In this document: in pieces, positions 34,648 to 44,569 of the stretch
Numbering within the stretch: the stretch's first letter is position 1
Layout: the number at the start of each line of letters is the position of its first letter
From: Pholis gunnellus
Lineage: Eukaryota; Chordata; Actinopteri; Perciformes; Pholidae
Direction of reading: 5' to 3'
DNA length: 64,000 nt
NCBI GenBank assembly: GCA_910591455.2
Contig: OU342804.1
Location: 22,470,484 to 22,534,483 of the forward strand
Translations under genes and position numbers: made by a program
The notes under the pieces: model-generated
Told to the model about the DNA's origin: nothing
Database searches by the model: none
The model's input: the letters and a program-made list of their open reading frames with translations, nothing else

Positions 34648-35633
34648 ATTTATTTGTCCTGTCAGTGCTTTTCCGTGTCACTTCCGTGAGATCGTGTGGA
34701 CAGACTTATCAAGCGAATGCGTCACAATTTATTTTTTATACTCATGTAATGCAATATGATACTTCTACTATACTTCTTGTATAGTTTCATTTTCTTCTCT
34801 GTTTATTTATTTCTCATGTAAATACATATTTTGCTAATATTGCAGGGGAAGGCGGTGGGGGATGGATGCATTGTAAATATTTATTGCGTCTTGCCGTTGA
34901 ATTGAAATGGTCTGTGACGATGGCAAAGACACAATTAAATGCCAGATATCATAGTCTCCAGTGAATGAGTTAAGTGTCTGAAATGTTGGGTTTAAATATG
35001 CTACGTTGATATAATGTACATGTGAATCAAACCAATGCTCGCAGCAGGGGTTTATGGGAGAAACGCCATATCCTTTTCATTTTCTTCATTTTACGGCAAT
35101 ACAAGAGTTCAATCTCTGGAGTCTTTTCTAAATCCCATGTACAAACACTCACACACATTTAAATAACAAGCAACTGAGTAAAACTATTAACATGCATCAA
35201 CTATGCTTTTGATATCAAAGTCACACGTATGAAAATGAAGTTTCTTTTGTGTGCTACTCTACTGTATGTTCATCTTTAGTGTTCCTGACTGAAACTCGTG
35301 CATACTATGAGTGGATTGTGAATGTAACTGTGTTGTGTGAGCTGTCCCATTGCCATAAGCAGTATTAGAATGTCTGTACATAAAGAGAACTTGTCTAGTA
35401 TTGTGCTCATGTTAAAAAAACTAAACGAAAAACACAGGTTTAGTCACTGCAAACATGCCCCCACCTGTATGTTGGCTTTTATCCTTCAGAGAGAACTGTG
35501 AATCCCACACTGTGACAGAAACGAGCCTAACCGCTGGGGAAAGGTTTTACAATGCATTGTAGTACATTTTGACCACATGAGCATTATCTGTGTGCATGCC
35601 TCGTAAAGTAGTTTCATGTCATTGTGGCGAGAA

Positions 35634-35639
35634 AATAAA
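35634..35639 (+). terminator. apba2: AATAAA polyadenylation signal of apba2
   Basis: Canonical hexamer 1.28 kb after the stop; TG/T-rich sequence follows at about 35655-35670. An upstream ATTAAA lies at 34934. Confidence 0.55.
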
Positions 35640-36091
35640 ATCTGAGCTAAACCCGGCTGGCTTTGTTGGACTGGATCAAACTGATTCTAACAAACTGGTT
35701 CTCAATAAGGTTGAATTTGCTGTATGAAAGTGTTTCCTGGCCACGGACTAGAACAATGTATTTTCATGATTAGCCTGTTTTGTATGGAAGCCCATTGCTA
35801 CCAGAAGAGAAGAAGAAGAAAAAAATAGGTAACTAAAAAAAGTTTGACGTAAGAAAAAATAAAAGCACTGATGAGTCCAAACTTATTGTCTCACAATTTT
35901 AGACTTTCAGTAAAATTCTGAATTCAGTCTGATTTTCATTAAAGGATTTACTAGATGTCACAATCAGACTACATACTAACTATAATTAGCTTTTTGTATA
36001 TATTTGGAATCGGAGGAGTTATTCACAGATGCAAACATGCATTGCAGAAGGTAAGATGACTTCAGAAAGACTTTAAAAACTAAAAAAAGCA

Positions 36092-36966
36092 TTTATTCTC
36101 TCATTTTGTTTCCAAAGTCGTAGTTTGATGTCTGTCGATGCATGTACTGCACAATTTCCTGTTTGCACAAAACGGCAAAGTACATTGATTTCTTAGATAC
36201 TAACTGCAAAAACGGTACACCATGACGAGTAGTGCATTTTACAGTTTGTATGCCACTAAAACGTAGTGTGGAACTGGGACAAACTGTGTAAGTACTGATA
36301 ATGCGTCATCCTAAACAGGTTTTGAGTGTTCACATTGGAAAAGTAAAGAACTTAAGTATACTCAGATATGTCAGTTAACACTTGATTTTTGAGTGTGCAG
36401 GTCTTAGAAGACCTCAGAGGCATTTTAAAGCCCACCTTGCTCATTTTCTAAAGATCGATTTGATTGATACTTTAGTTAGTTTATAATGGTAAATTACGTT
36501 TCTTGTATACTCACAAAAGGTGTACTTCAATGACTAATATACAGTATATATTGTGTACTGATAGTATAGAGTAGAGAATTGGGTCAAAGACATTGCTATA
36601 CGTTTCCACTTTGAGCCTCTAGTTCCCCCTAATGTCTGCTGTTAGGTAGTGCTGGGTCTGTGAAAAAATGAAATAAAAAGCCACATATATCTAAATTGTA
36701 TTATTTAAGGATTTAATTTTACTACAGTAGCCATATTAAAAAGTTTGTTTAACATAAAAAGTTGAGCATCATGACATTATCACTCGTACCATTTGATGCT
36801 CGTTACATCTCTGACCTGCAGTCAGTACACACGGCTGTTATCAGTCTCTTTGAACCGGCTCCGTTATCTTTCTAAGGGTCAATGTCCGCTTTGTGTTTAT
36901 GTCTATTATCTCTTATGCGGAGTCGCTCTCAGGCAGGTCAGGTTTGTTTCACTGCGGCGGGTCGGA
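36092..36966 (-). other. sord: Probable sord 3' UTR and apba2-sord intergenic tail
   Basis: Downstream of the sord stop on the minus strand there is ATTAAA at 36717-36712 and AATAAA at 36097-36092, either of which could end the transcript. No reading frame of interest. From 35660 to about 36090 I see only AT-rich sequence between the two convergent genes. Confidence 0.4.
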
Positions 36967-37132
36967 TCAGGGCTTCTGGTCATTCTGGTCACACTTCAAC
37001 ATGACCTTTATCCCGAGACCCTGCCGCGTGGTCTCAAAGGCCTGGGCTGCCTGCTCCAGAGGAAAACGGTGGGTCACGAGGGGCTTCACGTTCACTTTAC
37101 CTGACGCCAACATGGCTATGGCCAGCGGCCAG
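36967..37132 (-). CDS. sord: sord exon 9 and stop (residues 300-354)
   Basis: It encodes WPLAIAMLASGKVNVKPLVT, HRFPLEQAAQAFETTRQGLG and IKVMLKCDQNDQKP, then TGA (36969-36967). Human ends LKCDPSDQNP. Acceptor tgttgcag at 37133. Confidence 0.97.
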
Positions 37133-40100
37133 CTGCAACACAGATTGACAATCCGTTTACTCAAGTTCAATCTCTGTGATGGCTAATAATAGTTACGGAT
37201 TGAATTGAGCTTCACCGTGAGACATAAATGATTAGATCAATTCATTTTGATATCTAATTTATTATGGAATAAATGAAATATTACTCTCAAGTGGAACAGC
37301 TTCCAGCTTTGCTTTAAACATCTGATTACAGAACAAAAAAGGACAACTGATGGATTTTTTCTTACGTGTTGCAGTAGCGGAAAACTCCTCTGATGTCCAC
37401 TTCTCTTAAGGTAGCATGGATCAGAGGAACAGTGACCATCTGAGGGCCAACACCCACCAATGCCACCGCACCTCCTGAACGTGTTGCCTGGCAGGAAAAC
37501 AAATATAACTTGGATTATATTATAGGTATTCAGATACTGATAAGTCTTTATGCTTCATAGTGGACCAAGGATATGGTACTACAATTAGAAAGTATTCAGA
37601 CTCTTTACTTAAGTAAAAGCAGCAAAACCAGAATGTAAAAATACTCCCATTAGAAGTTTAAGACCTGCATTCAAAATGTATGAAAGTATTACTGGCAAAA
37701 TACTTGTATCAAAACTGAAAACCGCAAAATGCCACTTTGAGTATTTCATTTAATCTGTAACAGTGTAAAATATTAGTATTTAAAAAAGTAGTACAGTACC
37801 TGAGTAAATGTAATATTGTCTATACTTTGTGCAGAGCTACTTCATAACTCTGAATAGAACATTCAATGGTCTCCACTGAGTAGTCACATACATAGATGGC
37901 AGTTTGAATGCTGCTCTCCACACCAGAGCATTCGATAGTAACGTGAGGCTGAGCGCCCAGCTGGTCCTCTACGCTCTTGGCCAGCTGCTGAGGCTCGTCT
38001 CCTCTCTTCACCTGCAGCTGGAAGTCTGCACCCAACTCTTTGGCCATTGTCAGACGCTCGGGTAACATATCTGAGCACGGCAGAGGTGGATTAGAGACAA
38101 AAAGAAAAGCCTGGGGATAAGATGCCACCAGAATATGCATGTTGTGTCGCTTCGGTTGACATAGATGTTTAGAAGGTGTGTGTGTGTGTATGTGTCTCTG
38201 TGTGTGTGTGTTACCGGTGATGACGACCTGCGAGGCCCCCATCGCCTTGGCCACAATCAAACAGACCAAACCAATGGGTCCTGTGGGAAGAGAAGAAAAG
38301 TTAGAATTTGTTCTGTTCAGATACAATTAAAATGAGTCAATGTCGTGATGTGTTTCGAGCAATAAGAAACAATTTCACCTGGTTATGCTCAACGCAGGGA
38401 TCTCGTATGTGCATGAGCTTGTTGTTGCAGCATGAGGGATTAGTTAAATATTAAACGTCTTCCAAGGAGTGTTAAGGTTCAGTAGTTTTCCACTCACTCA
38501 AGTTCTGTTGTGCCAGAATGATTCTCACCTCTGTGACTACACCCACTGATGAATGTAGAACTAGATTCTTTAGGCTTCATGTTACATACACACAACCACG
38601 ACCTTTTTATATTAGTTTGCAGCGAGTCCTGAGAGACAGCCTGCAGTATGTTTTTGATGCAATTGTCTTACTTGTTTAATTGTGTTAGTTTAATAGTTTT
38701 GGCTCATTTTTACCTGCACCACAGATGAGCACGGTGCTGCCGAGGTTTACACCGGCTCTGCGACAGGCGTGGATCCCCACAGAGAGCGGTTCGACTAGGG
38801 CTCCCTCCTCAAATGTCACATTATCAGGCAACCTGGACGGTTGAATAAAAAGACACAAGAGAGAGAGAAAAGAAGAAGAAGAAGAAGAAGAAGAAGAAGA
38901 AGAAGAAGAAGAAGAAAGGGGATACATGCAAAGTTAGGCAAGAGAGTCAGTGGACAAGAGATCAGAAAGTTGTGAGGTAATCTCTGGTGCAAGCTGTTAC
39001 TTGTAACAGAAGTTGGCACTGTGTTTGTAGTATCGGCAGAGATTCCCATCGTCGGGGGGAGTGGCACAGAAGAAGATTGTAGGAGACAAGTTATATCGTC
39101 CATTTTTTAAGAACTCGTCCATCTCGCGGGGTGCGCCAGGCTCAATGGCCACTCTGTCACCTAAAAAATAAGACTAAAGTTGACTTTGTCCAGATAACTC
39201 TGTGTGGCTGAGAGTGAACTTGATTTCAATATCATAAGAATGTAATGTAAAATGTAAATGTTAAATGTAAGGACTAAGTGAGACAGTGTATGACGTCACA
39301 GTGCCATGAATGCATGTTTTAATGCATTTGTGGCGCTGCAGCTACAGTTTGACAAAGAACCAGAGTTGACGGACGCAAACATTTTTGTGAATTATAAATA
39401 CCTTTTGAAATGGCAGATTTCTGCAGTGCTCACCCACTTACCAACTTCAAGGTGCTTGACCGTTGATCCAACCTTCACCACCCGCCCTGACGCCTCGTGC
39501 CCCAACACCATCGGTTTTGTGACCACAAAGTCCCCAATTCGTCCGTGCTGCCAGAAGTGAACATCGGATCCACAGATTCCTACAGAGTGCATCTGGAGCA
39601 AAACCTCTGCGTGCAAAACATGACACACAAGACAGAGTCCAGTACTGACTAATAGGACGGTATGCACATTGTGTCACCTTGACACAGAAAGACACTCCAG
39701 ACCAGCATGATCCCAGACCTCTGAACCATGTCTTACATCCACTTGATTTGTTTAGCATTTCAAATGTGAATGAATGAAGTGAAACACAATTCAGTCTTAT
39801 CTTTAGGGTAACTGCTGACCAAAGGGAAAAGGAAATGTGTTTTTTCCCTTCAGTTTAGAATATATTCTTATAAGAAAATATAGCAAGCTAAAACAAAGTA
39901 CCCAGGTTAATTGGATTGCAATAAATTGAATTAATTAAACTTATTATAACGTTGCAAAGCATGTACATCATATTCACATATTTTGAAATGCTTGTTGGTG
40001 GACTATACAATTGTAAATTGCAGCTCAACTATAATAACTATAATTGACTATGTCATACCATTAGGTCCTGGCTCCGGGATGGGGCGCTTTTCCTGAGGAA

Positions 40101-40255
40101 AATAAACACAATACAAAAAGAAAAGTTTGCAATCAGTTAAATTCACACAGACTGTAACTAGCGGTAATGCAAATGGGGAAAGTTTGAGATCAGTCTCCTA
40201 CCAGCCGGAGGTCTCCCTGTGCGTGCAGCACCACGGACAGATTGTCCTCCGCCAT
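36967..40255 (-). CDS. sord: sord, sorbitol dehydrogenase, whole gene, 9 exons
   Basis: Gene-level entry; exons follow. Joining the nine minus-strand exons gives 354 codons plus stop (human SORD 357 aa), all GT/AG. The enzyme oxidises sorbitol to fructose with NAD+ in the cytosol, the second step of the polyol pathway. Zinc ligands Cys41, His66 and Glu67 (in GHEASG) and Glu152 (in EEGALVEP) are present. The nucleotide-binding motif GAGPIG spans 176-181, and Asp200 is positioned to favour NAD over NADP. The start ATG has a strong context (gtcATGG). It converges with apba2, with 1.3 kb between the apba2 poly(A) signal and the sord stop, and lies downstream of terb2 on the same strand. Confidence 0.97.
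37366..37487 (-). CDS. sord: sord exon 8 (residues 260-299)
   Basis: It encodes ATRSGGAVALVGVGPQMVTV, PLIHATLREVDIRGVFRYCN and two bases of Thr300. Acceptor cctgccag, donor aacac|gtaaga. Confidence 0.96.
37583..37830 (-). repeat. Interspersed repeat family C, inside a sord intron
   Basis: Blocks aaagtattcagactctttac and ttaagtaaaagcagcaaaac match the other end of the family seen at 33885. It lies between sord exons 8 and 7. Orientation is not certain. Confidence 0.6.
37892..38070 (-). CDS. sord: sord exon 7 (residues 200-259)
   Basis: It encodes DMLPERLTMAKELGADFQLQ, VKRGDEPQQLAKSVEDQLGA, then VTIECSGVESSIQTAIY. Asp200 is the NAD-ribose position. Acceptor gtgctcag at 38071, donor tat|gtatgt. 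An extension of the open frame past the donor is intronic. Confidence 0.96.
38180..38212 (-). repeat. TG/CA repeat at sord exon 6 donor
   Basis: An interrupted TG run that begins within a few bases of the donor of sord exon 6 (CA-rich on the sord-sense strand). Confidence 0.9.
38215..38280 (-). CDS. sord: sord exon 6 (Rossmann motif, residues 178-199)
   Basis: It encodes GPIGLVCLIVAKAMGASQVV and IT, completing the glycine-rich NAD loop GAGPIG. It ends one base into Asp200. Acceptor ttcccacag at 38281, donor accg|gtaaca, which abuts a TG/CA repeat in the intron. Confidence 0.96.
38714..38832 (-). CDS. sord: sord exon 5 (residues 138-177)
   Basis: It encodes LPDNVTFEEGALVEPLSVGI with Glu152, HACRRAGVNLGSTVLICGA and the first base of Gly178. 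Acceptor accgtccag at 38833, donor gcag|gtaaaa. The intron before it is only 168 nt and holds a (TTC)n tract on the transcribed-sense strand. Confidence 0.96.
38870..38916 (-). repeat. sord: (GAA)n / (TTC)n microsatellite in a 168-nt sord intron
   Basis: About 14-15 GAA units on the + strand. The sord-sense strand reads (TTC)n about 40 nt before the exon 5 acceptor, so the repeat forms most of the polypyrimidine-rich part of the intron. Confidence 0.95.
39001..39160 (-). CDS. sord: sord exon 4 (residues 85-137)
   Basis: It encodes GDRVAIEPGAPREMDEFLKN, GRYNLSPTIFFCATPPDDGN and LCRYYKHSANFCY, ending two bases into Lys138. Acceptor tttttag at 39161, donor acaa|gtaaca. Confidence 0.96.
39442..39606 (-). 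CDS. sord: sord exon 3 (catalytic zinc ligands, residues 30-84)
   Basis: It encodes EVLLQMHSVGICGSDVHFW (Cys41), then VVTKPMVLGHEASGRVVKVG (His66, Glu67). Acceptor gcacgcag at 39607, donor gttg|gtaagt. Confidence 0.97.
40059..40092 (-). CDS. sord: sord exon 2, 34-nt microexon (residues 19-29)
   Basis: It encodes EKRPIPEPGPN plus one base of the next Glu codon. Acceptor ttcctcag, donor aatg|gtatga. Human reads ENYPIPEPGPN. It is too short to find by frame length, but phase and homology fix it. Confidence 0.95.
40202..40255 (-). CDS. sord: sord exon 1 (residues 1-18)
   Basis: It encodes MAEDNLSVVLHAQGDLRL (human ...NNLSLVVHGPGDLRL). Donor on the minus strand is ctg|gtagga, phase 0. The start lies four residues further in than human, matching the shorter protein. 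Confidence 0.95.
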
Positions 40256-41515
40256 GACAGATGCAACACTGAGCGGACACAACGTGGTGAAGAAGAAGAA
40301 GCAGACGGGTTAACCGAGTCCAGGGAGGGATCTCTCTTCTTGTTTGGTTAGTGTCAAAGTACGAAAACACCGCATGCAGGCTTCACCTTCCTCACAGAGG
40401 GGCTGATACCAAAACAAAGCACGTGATTGGCCAAAGCCCCCGTGGAAGAGTCCACTTTGTAGGGGTGACCTCTCCCAAGCAAAAGGAACTAACTGCACTC
40501 ATTGCATTATTATAACTCCTTCTCCGGCTCGATACTACTTTGACGTCGATGTACATGACGTTGATATTGACTATAGGTTGCCATTGTGCCCTCATCATCG
40601 ATATGCCGCGTTTTAATTAGCATAAAACCCCTCTGCGTCGTCTCTGTTCGACACGATTGGCTGACTCCACTGCCATGTTTTTCTATGAAATAAATGCATT
40701 GATTAGTAATGAGATTAAAATAAGATATTTCTCAAAATATGGCAACAGTATATTTATGTAATCCTCAAGGTTTCCCTGTTTTAATGACATCTACATTGCA
40801 GAGAAAACTGTGTACGAATTGTTTGTATTATTATTGAAGTTTCCAAATTAAATTCAAACATCTTTGAGACAAAAACATTGAGAAAGTGTTCCTATAAACA
40901 AATAGTAAATAACTGTAAAGCATTCCCATTATGGTATTTGTTTGTACACTATCCATTTTATGGCGCATTTAATGGACGACAAACTCATAAATAATAGCTT
41001 TGACCTGAATACACCTCATTAGTAGTGCGCTAAATAAGTAGTTTGATGTTTTCTAGCATTCTGAGGCTGCTAACTGGTGATACAAAACTACATAGGCCTA
41101 TGAAGTCTATTAATAAACAGCAATGCTGGTCAGTAAGACTTTCTTACTTAGAGAAGTATTATTTAGTAAGCTATGACTACAGACAGGTTAAAGAATGTTA
41201 GTTGAAAACACAGATTTAACCCTGCTGTCATACCACAAACTGAACAGCAAAATGAATTTTGCAGATGTAAGAAATGATTGTAATTGCAAATGTGGACCCA
41301 TGGGCAACATGAACAAAAATAGAGACAATGTTAGTGGGATGAATCAATTAACAGATCTCACGCTGATTTATTTTATGTCATTGTATACAGCTACACTGCA
41401 TACACAAGTGCAAGAAGGCAATGTAAACAACTAAACAAACAAAATAGCTCAACTGACTGTGTGAACGGCACAACTACTACTTGCTCTTCTTTAACGTGTG
41501 TTTCCTCTGCTTTGC
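40256..41515. other. sord promoter region and terb2 3' flank
   Basis: The first few hundred bases above the sord start are moderately GC-rich with no clear TATA box. The rest is AT-rich. A minus-strand AATAAA at 41372-41367, about 145 nt past the terb2 stop, is the likely terb2 poly(A) signal. No other gene is visible. Confidence 0.4.
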
Positions 41516-41628
41516 TTATGCGTGCGGCAGGCAGCAGTGGGCATTACAGTTGGAGCATCTGAAACATACGGGTTGGAAATCACATAGGTCACCTGAATAT
41601 TTCTGCAACTTGTCAATGCAGACATACC
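41516..41628 (-). CDS. terb2: terb2 exon 7, MAJIN-binding segment and Cys-rich end (residues 164-200)
   Basis: It starts GYVCIDKLQKYSGDLCDFQP, aligned with human GYISIDAMKKFLGELHDFIP, then ends VCFRCSNCNAHCCLPHA and TAA (41518-41516). Human continues GTSGYLAYHV... to a basic tail. The tail has Cys at 185, 188, 191, 195 and 196, which could hold a metal. A gtatgt at the Q182-P183-V184 border and a gcag 63 nt further on could be read as a very short intron leading to RKHTLKKSK, so the exact end is uncertain. Confidence 0.75.
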
Positions 41629-43610
41629 CTGTACAGAATAAAAGGGTGTTATGTTAACACACTCAACAATAAACTAACACCTTCATTACAGGTGAGTTGT
41701 CTAATATTTTCTGATTAGAAACAGGACAATCATTTTCTCAAACATTCAGTGAATTATGTTACATGTCTCACCTGAGAGCGTGTTACTAACTGGATGATGA
41801 GCATGTAGAGGGGCTTCACTTTCTGACACATCTGTGTCAGGTGCTTCAGAGCTGCCACAAGAGTAATAGGGACTTAATTCATTTAGTGGACAGTTTGCAA
41901 TTGATTTAGCAATATTAAATATTTACAGTAGAAACTCAACATACTCGCTTCTGCTGACTTCACAGGATTCATCTTCTGTCTGGATATTAAAACTCTTATG
42001 GAAACCCTGTAAAAACAAAGAATGTCCAACTAAGTGATGAAGTGATTTAGGCTACGTGATGTGTATATTATATTCGCCGGTGTATTTACCTTTGCCACCG
42101 ACTGCTCATCTTCACACTCCCAAATCAACCTCCCAACCACGTGTCTCACCTCTAAAGTCAGAACATTTTATGGGTTATAATTGGTAGAACTGGTTCGCTT
42201 TGAAATGAATAAATCGTTAAGAGTGGATCACATATGTTTTGACTGAGCCGATGACCCTTTATAACAAGTTGATTGTGTCTGTGACTTGCGAGAGGGTCAA
42301 ACCAAGGGTGACCAGTCTCTTTGAATAGTTTTTAAGACACTTGAAGAGTTAAAAAACGATCCAGTATTCAACATTAGAAAAGAAAGATTGAAGAAAAATC
42401 AGCAAAAATATAAACATATCCTATTTTGTTAATCAGACTTATCTTGGGACCTAATTGGCCCCGAAGGTTGGGACCCACTAATTTATTATGGTTTACAACA
42501 AATCAATAAAAGTGTTAGTTCTCACCCTCCTGTACTGAGGCCGGAGGCAGCACGTAATGACCAATGCACACAGACCTCACACTCTGCCGCTTCTCACAGG
42601 CGGACAGAAACAAGCTGTGAAAAACCACAACCTTGTTCCAAAGGTAATCTTTGCTCTCAAATATCCTGAAAAACAGATGAAAAAGTACAGAAGGAGTCAG
42701 AAGAATCAGAAGCAGTTTATTGTCAAGTGTGTCAGCACATACAATGAATTTGTCCTGGTGATTGGTGCATAAACACGGCACAATAGCATAAAGACGTCAT
42801 TCAAGAGGGAGAAGATACAGGAGCCTCCGCGCTCGCACCCCCAGACTCTCAAACAGCTTCATCCACCATGCTGTCAGGAAGCTGAACTCTCTCCCTCTTC
42901 TCTTTAAGACCCCCCATGTCTGATGCTGCTATATATAGAAGGATAGGTTTCTTTTTAAATATATTTTCTTAACATTTTCTTTCTTAATATATGTTGTGTT
43001 TGCACTTTATTATTTATTATTTGTATTCACTATGTGGGACTAGAGAGAAACGATTTTTCAACTTCTCTGTATGTAAAGTACTGAGGAAATGACAATAAAG
43101 CTGACTTTGACTTTTGACTTTGATACAAAATAAAAATGTGAAAATGTACAACTGAAAGCTTGTAGGGGATTATAGATAAAATGACTCACAAAGTGATCTT
43201 CTGGAGGATAAATGTTGATAAATGTGCAGCTTTCCAGGTCATCACACTCACCTCAGTGTATCAGCACATGCAGCATCCTCACTGAAAAGGTAATCTGCTG
43301 TTCTCGGACCAGCAACAGTCCCTCCCTCCAATACTACGAGACACCATGTTGTGTTGTGACCAAAGAACAAGATTAAACTACCAAATATTGTTCTGTTACA
43401 ATGTTAACATGGTGTGGCAGCATCTCCGTAAGAAATGGTGTCATAGTAGCTTATTTCATGACCTAATGTCACTCACTAGCTAAATGCATGTTTACAGTTA
43501 CATTATTTAGCGGTGATAATAGTAAGGATGGGTCAGCGTTACTTACTCCAAAAGTTGTGACGTGCCTGTGGCACACTGCTGGAAAACCAGGCGGACTTAT
43601 TCCTGAACAT
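41516..43610 (-). CDS. terb2: terb2, telomere bouquet formation protein 2, whole gene, 7 exons
   Basis: Gene-level entry; exons follow. Seven minus-strand exons join into 200 codons plus stop (human TERB2/C15orf43 220 aa). TERB2 is part of the TERB1-TERB2-MAJIN complex that ties telomeres to the inner nuclear membrane in meiotic prophase. Family blocks are visible in order: an N-terminus starting MF with a Trp and an FW motif, EGGTVAGPRTADYLFS, DTLRIFESKDY, VCIGHYVLPPASVQ, GRLIWECED, a Ser/Glu-rich linker, and GYVCIDKLQKYSGDLCDF, which aligns with human GYISIDAMKKFLGELHDF (the MAJIN-binding part). After DF the sequence departs from human and becomes cysteine-rich. TERB2 is next to SORD in human too, which supports orthology. 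Confidence 0.9.
41772..41851 (-). CDS. terb2: terb2 exon 6 (residues 137-163)
   Basis: It encodes DSEAPDTDVSESEAPLHAHH plus PVSNTLS, a disordered-looking Ser/Glu/His linker. Acceptor tgtggcag, donor tcag|gtgaga. Accepted because splice sites and phase fit the next, clearly homologous exon. Confidence 0.78.
41945..42006 (-). CDS. terb2: terb2 exon 5 (residues 117-136)
   Basis: It encodes GFHKSFNIQTEDESCEVSRS, an acidic linker with no strong family match. Acceptor ttttacag, donor gcga|gtatgt. Phase agreement with both neighbours supports it. Confidence 0.78.
42090..42151 (-). CDS. terb2: terb2 exon 4 (residues 96-116)
   Basis: It encodes EVRHVVGRLIWECEDEQSVA plus K (human EIRRKIGSFIWEQDQHFLIEK). 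Acceptor tgactttag, donor aaag|gtaaat. Confidence 0.92.
42235..42485 (-). repeat. Interspersed repeat fragment in a terb2 intron
   Basis: The minus strand begins near tagtgggtcccaaccttcgg, a common MITE-like end in fish. Internal AT-rich text shows no coding signal. Ends are approximate. Confidence 0.45.
42526..42665 (-). CDS. terb2: terb2 exon 3 (residues 49-95)
   Basis: It encodes RIFESKDYLWNKVVVFHSLF, LSACEKRQSVRSVCIGHYVL and PPASVQE. Human has LGHFILPPACLQKE at the end. Acceptor tttttcag at 42666, donor gagg|gtgaga. Confidence 0.93.
42692..43125 (+). repeat. LINE 3' end plus adjoining repeat in terb2 intron 2
   Basis: gtttattgtcaagtgtgtca and gcatgctgtcaggaagctgaa-like text (42700-42905) is typical of the 3' ends of fish CR1/L2-type LINEs. 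It finishes with gacaataaagctgactttga and a TTGACT-type tail at about 43090-43125. No intact frame remains. Confidence 0.6.
43252..43333 (-). CDS. terb2: terb2 exon 2 (residues 22-48)
   Basis: It encodes ILEGGTVAGPRTADYLFSED and AACADTL (human VAEGGTISDPRAADFLFSCD, ASHPDTL). Acceptor ctcgtag at 43334, donor ctgag|gtgagt. It ends two bases into Arg49. Confidence 0.92.
43547..43610 (-). CDS. terb2: terb2 exon 1 (residues 1-21)
   Basis: It encodes MFRNKSAWFSSSVPQARHNF plus W, parallel to human MFQGQRGWFCGSVSQDLRQFW. The ATG at 43610 has G at -3. An in-frame upstream ATG at 43730 would add 40 residues with no family match. Donor tgga|gtaagt. Confidence 0.88.
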
Positions 43611-44225
43611 AGCAACAGTCCTCTGTTTCAAACAGCGATTAGCTGGTAACTCTCCAGCTAGCTTGCTCTCTTTATATTTTGCTATGGAGTATGAAGTATA
43701 AGAAGTGCTGCGCTGTCGTTTGGCGCTCAAACGGCTCTGCTGCGTTCAAATGCTGTCGATAACTATCGGAAATGTCACAATTCGGAGAAACGGACTTCTA
43801 ACTAGCTAAACAACAAGGCCTGAGACTGAACTAGGTAACATTAGGCGTGTAGGATCTGGACTGTGTTTGTACTGTTTAATGTTTAGTTTGTCATGTTTTC
43901 ATATCATCAAACTGATAAAGTAACTACTTAGAACCAAAGCCACCGGAAGAAGAATGTCCTGCGTTTGTTTCGCTAACGTTATTGAAACACACGGTGTGGG
44001 TAGTTTAAGCTAGCTGTTCGTTAGCTAAAGTTAGCTACGTTTAGGAAGGTGAGGCGATGCCTTTAGACGTTGTTTAAAGTCAAAGTGGGTATATGTATCC
44101 TGCTAAACTGAGTGTTTCTTTAATATGTTTCATTCGGGTTTCGTAGACATGGCCCCTGTGGATGGAGAGGGTCAAAGAAAGGATCCAGCTAACAGCTAAC
44201 ATCAGAGGATTGTGAGCAGCCCTTC
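43611..44225. promoter_or_regulatory. terb2 upstream region, possible divergent promoter
   Basis: This stretch is richer in CpG than its surroundings and carries an ETS-like CACCGGAAG on the + strand near 43941. An AG acceptor-like tttcgtag precedes ATGGCCCCTGTGG at 44151, a frame of only 16 codons. It may hold the first exon of an unrecognised + strand transcript, or just promoter sequence. Confidence 0.3.
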
Positions 44226-44464
44226 TGCTGAAATTTCACACAAACACAGGTTTCTACATGAACTGTGTGTATATGTACATATAATTATGATACTTTTAGA
44301 GGCTGAGAGATGTTTGTCTGTATTTTTTGTAAAAGTTACATTTACTATATTTCTTTCTCATCTTTTCTCAGGCCTCAGAAAGTCAATCTTAGCCTTCAGT
44401 CACTATAACCTGCTATTCCTCCTCCTGATCATATTGTGTTCTGTCCTTTTGTTGATTTGATGAT

Positions 44465-44569
44465 GTTACAATGGGGTGTCCTGTTACAATGGGGTGTCCT
44501 GTTACATGGGGTGTCCTGTTACATGGGGTGTCCTGTTACATGGGGTATCCTGTTACAATGGGGTGTCCC
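44465..44569 (+). repeat. 17/18-bp minisatellite, six units
   Basis: Units gttacaatggggtgtcct (18 bp) and gttacatggggtgtcct (17 bp) repeat six times with few changes. The last unit runs directly into a reverse-transcriptase motif. Confidence 0.96.

Larger units (their letters stand above)
34354..35655 (+). other. apba2: apba2 3' UTR with poly(A) signals
   Basis: The UTR follows the stop. It contains a GU-repeat at 34602-34647, ATTAAA at 34934-34939 (possible early signal) and AATAAA at 35634-35639, taken as the main signal. The 3' end is inferred from the signal alone. Confidence 0.65.

Noticed and set aside
37820..38326. 168-codon continuous minus-strand frame read as a single exon
   Set aside because: It runs through a sord intron containing a CA repeat. 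Homology and splice sites divide it into exons 6 and 7.
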